7,892 nt of DNA from contig CADBKS010000233.1 in assembly GCA_902795255.1 (NCBI GenBank), forward strand, positions 1 through 7,892, read 5' to 3'. Each line of letters starts with the position of its first letter. Position 1 is the stretch's first letter. The notes under the pieces are model-generated. The model made no database searches. It had not been told where the DNA came from and saw only the letters and a list, made by a program, of their open reading frames with translations. The DNA is from an uncultured Chloroflexota bacterium. Its GTDB lineage: Bacteria > Chloroflexota > Anaerolineae > Anaerolineales > Anaerolineaceae. The translations under genes were made by a program, and so were the position numbers. Positions 5,961 through 7,892 of the stretch are shown here, piece by piece.

Positions 5961-5968
5961 AGGGAGGA
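5961..5968 (+). promoter_or_regulatory. Strong ribosome-binding site of ppdK
   Basis: AGGGAGGA is a near-complete match to the 16S anti-Shine-Dalgarno sequence. GGAGG (5963-5967) ends 11 nt before the ATG at 5979. It is the strongest such site in the window, fitting a highly translated gene, and it fixes the ppdK start. Confidence 0.85.
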
Positions 5969-5978
5969 AATCAATTCA

Positions 5979-7892
5979 ATGGCACATAAATGGGTATATT
6001 TGTTCAGTGAAGTAAAAGACGCAGAAGCCTACGTCGGCGGGGATTGGGAAGATGTCCGCGGACTGCTGGGCGGTAAAGGCGCCAACCTTGCCGATATGGC
6101 TCGAATCGGCGTCCCTGTCCCTCCGGGTTTCACCGTAACGACTGAAGCCTGCAACCAGTATTCAGCGAACGGTGTGTTCCCCGAAGGTCAGTGGGACCAG
6201 ATGATGGCTGCTCTGGCAGAAGTTGAAAAACAGGCCGGGAAGAAATTCGGCGATCCGAAGAACCCGCTCCTGGTTTCCTGCCGCTCCGGCGCGAAATTCT
6301 CCATGCCGGGCATGATGGACACCGTTCTGAACATCGGTCTGAACGATGAAACCGCTGCCGGTATGGTCGAACTGACCGGCAACGAACGCTTCGTTTACGA
6401 TGCTTACCGCCGTCTGGTCCAGATGTTCGGTTCCGTCGTTCTGGAGATCCCGGATGAAGCTTTCGAAGAACCGATGGACAAGTTCAAGGCCTCCAAGGGT
6501 TACAAACTTGACACCGAAATGAACGCTGAAGACCTGAAGGAACTGAAGGACATCTTCAAGGCTGTCGTCAAGAAAGAAAAGGGCTTCGATTTCCCGTCCG
6601 ATCCGTTCGAACAGATGAAACTGGCCACGGAAGCTGTTTTCCGCTCCTGGAACGGCAAACGCGCTGTTGCTTACCGTAAAGAAGAAGGTATTCCGGATGA
6701 TCTTGGCACCGCTGTCAACATCGTGACCATGGTCTTCGGCAATATGGGCAACGACTCCGGTACCGGCGTTGCGTTCACCCGCAACCCGATCAACGGTGAA
6801 GCTGCCGTTTACGGTGAATATCTTCTGAACGCCCAGGGTGAAGACGTTGTTGCCGGTATCCGCAACACCGAAAAACTCATCACCATGAAAGACGTTATGC
6901 CGGAAGTTTACGACCAGTTCATGGATATCGCGAAGAAACTTGAAAATCACTACCGCGATATGCAGGATGTCGAATTCACCATCGAACACCGCAAACTCTG
7001 GATGCTGCAGACCCGCAACGGCAAACGCACTGCCGACTCCGCCGTGAAGATCGCTGTCCAGCTCGTCAATGAAGGCCTCATCGACAAGAAGACGGCTGTC
7101 AAACGTGTCACCACCAAACAGATCGACGCACTGCTTCACCCGCAGTTCGACCCGGCTGCCCTGAAGAAGGCGAAAGTCCTCACCTCCGGTGTCAATGCTT
7201 CCCCGGGTGCCGCGATCGGTCAGATCTATTTCGACGCTGACAAAGTTGTTGAAATGCACAACGACTACAAACAGGACTGCATTATGGTCCGCCCGTTCAC
7301 CAAACCGGATGATGTCCATGGCATGCTCTCCGCGAACGGTATCCTGACCTCCGAAGGCGGTGCCACCAGCCACGCTGCTGTCGTTGCCCGTCAGTTCGGT
7401 GTTCCGTGTGTTGTCGGTGCTTCCAGCGCTGTCATCGACATGGAAAAGAAGACCCTCACCTGCGGTGATGTCGTCCTCCACGAAGGCGACTGGATCTCCG
7501 TCGACGGTTCCACCGGTAAGGCTTACGAAGGCAAGATCGATGTCGTTACCCCGAACATCGAAGATATGCCCGAACTGAACACCCTGCTCACCTGGGCAGA
7601 TGAGATCGCTGACCTGCAGGTCTGGGCGAACTCCGACTACCCGCGGGATGCCCGCCGCGCCCGCTCCTTTGGCGCCAAGGGTATCGGCCTCTGCCGTACC
7701 GAGCATATGTTCTTCGAAACCGAACGTCTGCCGATCGTCCAGCGCATGATCCTTGCGAAGGACTCCGCCGGCCGCACTGAAGCCTGCGACGAACTGCTGC
7801 ACTTCCAGCGCGCTGACTTCGACGGTCTGTTCGAAGCGATGACCGGCTTCCCGGTGATCATCCGCCTGATCGACCCGCCGCTCCACGAATTC
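5979..7892 (+). CDS. ppdK: Pyruvate,phosphate dikinase, N-terminal 638 residues (cut by window end)
   Basis: PPDK interconverts pyruvate + ATP + Pi with phosphoenolpyruvate + AMP + PPi. In fermentative anaerobes it often works in the glycolytic direction, saving energy through PPi. The ATP-grasp domain begins with LLGGKGANLADM (29-40) and has CRSGAKFSMPGMMDT (101-115). E332 and Q344 match nucleotide-site residues E323 and Q335 of the Clostridium symbiosum enzyme. The swivelling phosphohistidine domain contains GGATSHAAVVAR, with phospho-carrier H465 and T463, the residue type targeted by PPDK regulatory proteins. The PEP/pyruvate barrel starts with GLCRTEHMFF (R573) and RLIDPPLHEF (R629), where the window ends. 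The catalytic Cys and about 240 further residues of this roughly 875-residue family are outside. Codons strongly favour C-ending forms (AAC, TTC, ATC, GTC), more than in the minus-strand genes, which suggests high expression. It is divergent from tlyA. Confidence 0.97.
   Translation, partial: MAHKWVYLFSEVKDAEAYVGGDWEDVRGLLGGKGANLADMARIGVPVPPGFTVTTEACNQYSANGVFPEGQWDQMMAALAEVEKQAGKKFGDPKNPLLVSCRSGAKFSMPGMMDTVLNIGLNDETAAGMVELTGNERFVYDAYRRLVQMFGSVVLEIPDEAFEEPMDKFKASKGYKLDTEMNAEDLKELKDIFKAVVKKEKGFDFPSDPFEQMKLATEAVFRSWNGKRAVAYRKEEGIPDDLGTAVNIVTMVFGNMGNDSGTGVAFTRNPINGEAAVYGEYLLNAQGEDVVAGIRNTEKLITMKDVMPEVYDQFMDIAKKLENHYRDMQDVEFTIEHRKLWMLQTRNGKRTADSAVKIAVQLVNEGLIDKKTAVKRVTTKQIDALLHPQFDPAALKKAKVLTSGVNASPGAAIGQIYFDADKVVEMHNDYKQDCIMVRPFTKPDDVHGMLSANGILTSEGGATSHAAVVARQFGVPCVVGASSAVIDMEKKTLTCGDVVLHEGDWISVDGSTGKAYEGKIDVVTPNIEDMPELNTLLTWADEIADLQVWANSDYPRDARRARSFGAKGIGLCRTEHMFFETERLPIVQRMILAKDSAGRTEACDELLHFQRADFDGLFEAMTGFPVIIRLIDPPLHEF

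Noticed and set aside
6162..7886. 574-codon open frame on the minus strand opposite ppdK
   Set aside because: It is antisense to a clearly functional ppdK whose strong C-ending codon bias removes stop codons from the opposite strand. The translation is Val/Phe/Asp-rich with no recognisable domain, and it has no independent support as a gene.
7887..7892. GAATTC at the right edge as a cloning junction
   Set aside because: The same hexamer occurs inside the window (for example near 162-167), and the ppdK frame and the conserved PPDK motif run straight through to the edge, so it is native coding sequence.

Overview
The window looks like a chromosomal stretch from an anaerobic member of the Bacillota, probably Clostridia-like. 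The evidence is a pyruvate,phosphate dikinase gene behind a very strong Shine-Dalgarno sequence, consensus-type sigma-A extended -10 elements, a secreted thermolysin-type protease with Pro-Thr-Glu linkers, and slightly more than half G+C by eye. The assignment is an inference from gene content; no rRNA or other taxonomic marker is present. I see no tRNA, insertion sequence, phage gene, CRISPR array or attachment site.

Layout from left to right. (a) 1-188, plus strand: the C-terminal end of an M42-family metallo-aminopeptidase, cut by the window edge. (b) About 204-243: a hairpin with a T-tract on each side, a bidirectional terminator between convergent genes. (c) 263-2911, minus: a secreted M4 (thermolysin-like) zinc metalloprotease with an unusually long C-terminal extension. 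(d) 2938-2971: a minus-strand terminator hairpin. (e) 2980-5599, minus: a three-gene run. In transcription order it holds tlyA (S4-domain rRNA 2'-O-methyltransferase), a six-TM Pr6Pr-like membrane protein, and a membrane-anchored FtsH-like AAA ATPase that lacks the protease domain. (f) 5600-5978: the divergent control region between tlyA and the dikinase gene, with an extended -10 for each side. (g) 5979-7892, plus: ppdK, the first 638 codons, cut by the right edge.

How the parts relate. tlyA and the Pr6Pr-like gene are 4 bp apart, with the second gene's Shine-Dalgarno overlapping the first gene's stop, so they are very likely translationally coupled. The AAA gene follows after 30 bp without a strong Shine-Dalgarno. 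The M4 protease lies beyond a terminator and may have separate or read-through expression. ppdK is a central-metabolism gene with strong codon bias and stands apart from the minus-strand run.

The most unusual item is the FtsH-like protein at 2980-4131. It keeps the FtsH extracytoplasmic domain and most ATPase motifs, stops just where the M41 peptidase would begin, lacks about four residues in the strand before Walker B, and has lost the aromatic pore-loop residue. It may be a pseudo-FtsH with a scaffold, regulatory or chaperone role. A second item worth checking is a perfect 17-bp inverted repeat sitting on the predicted ppdK -10 element.
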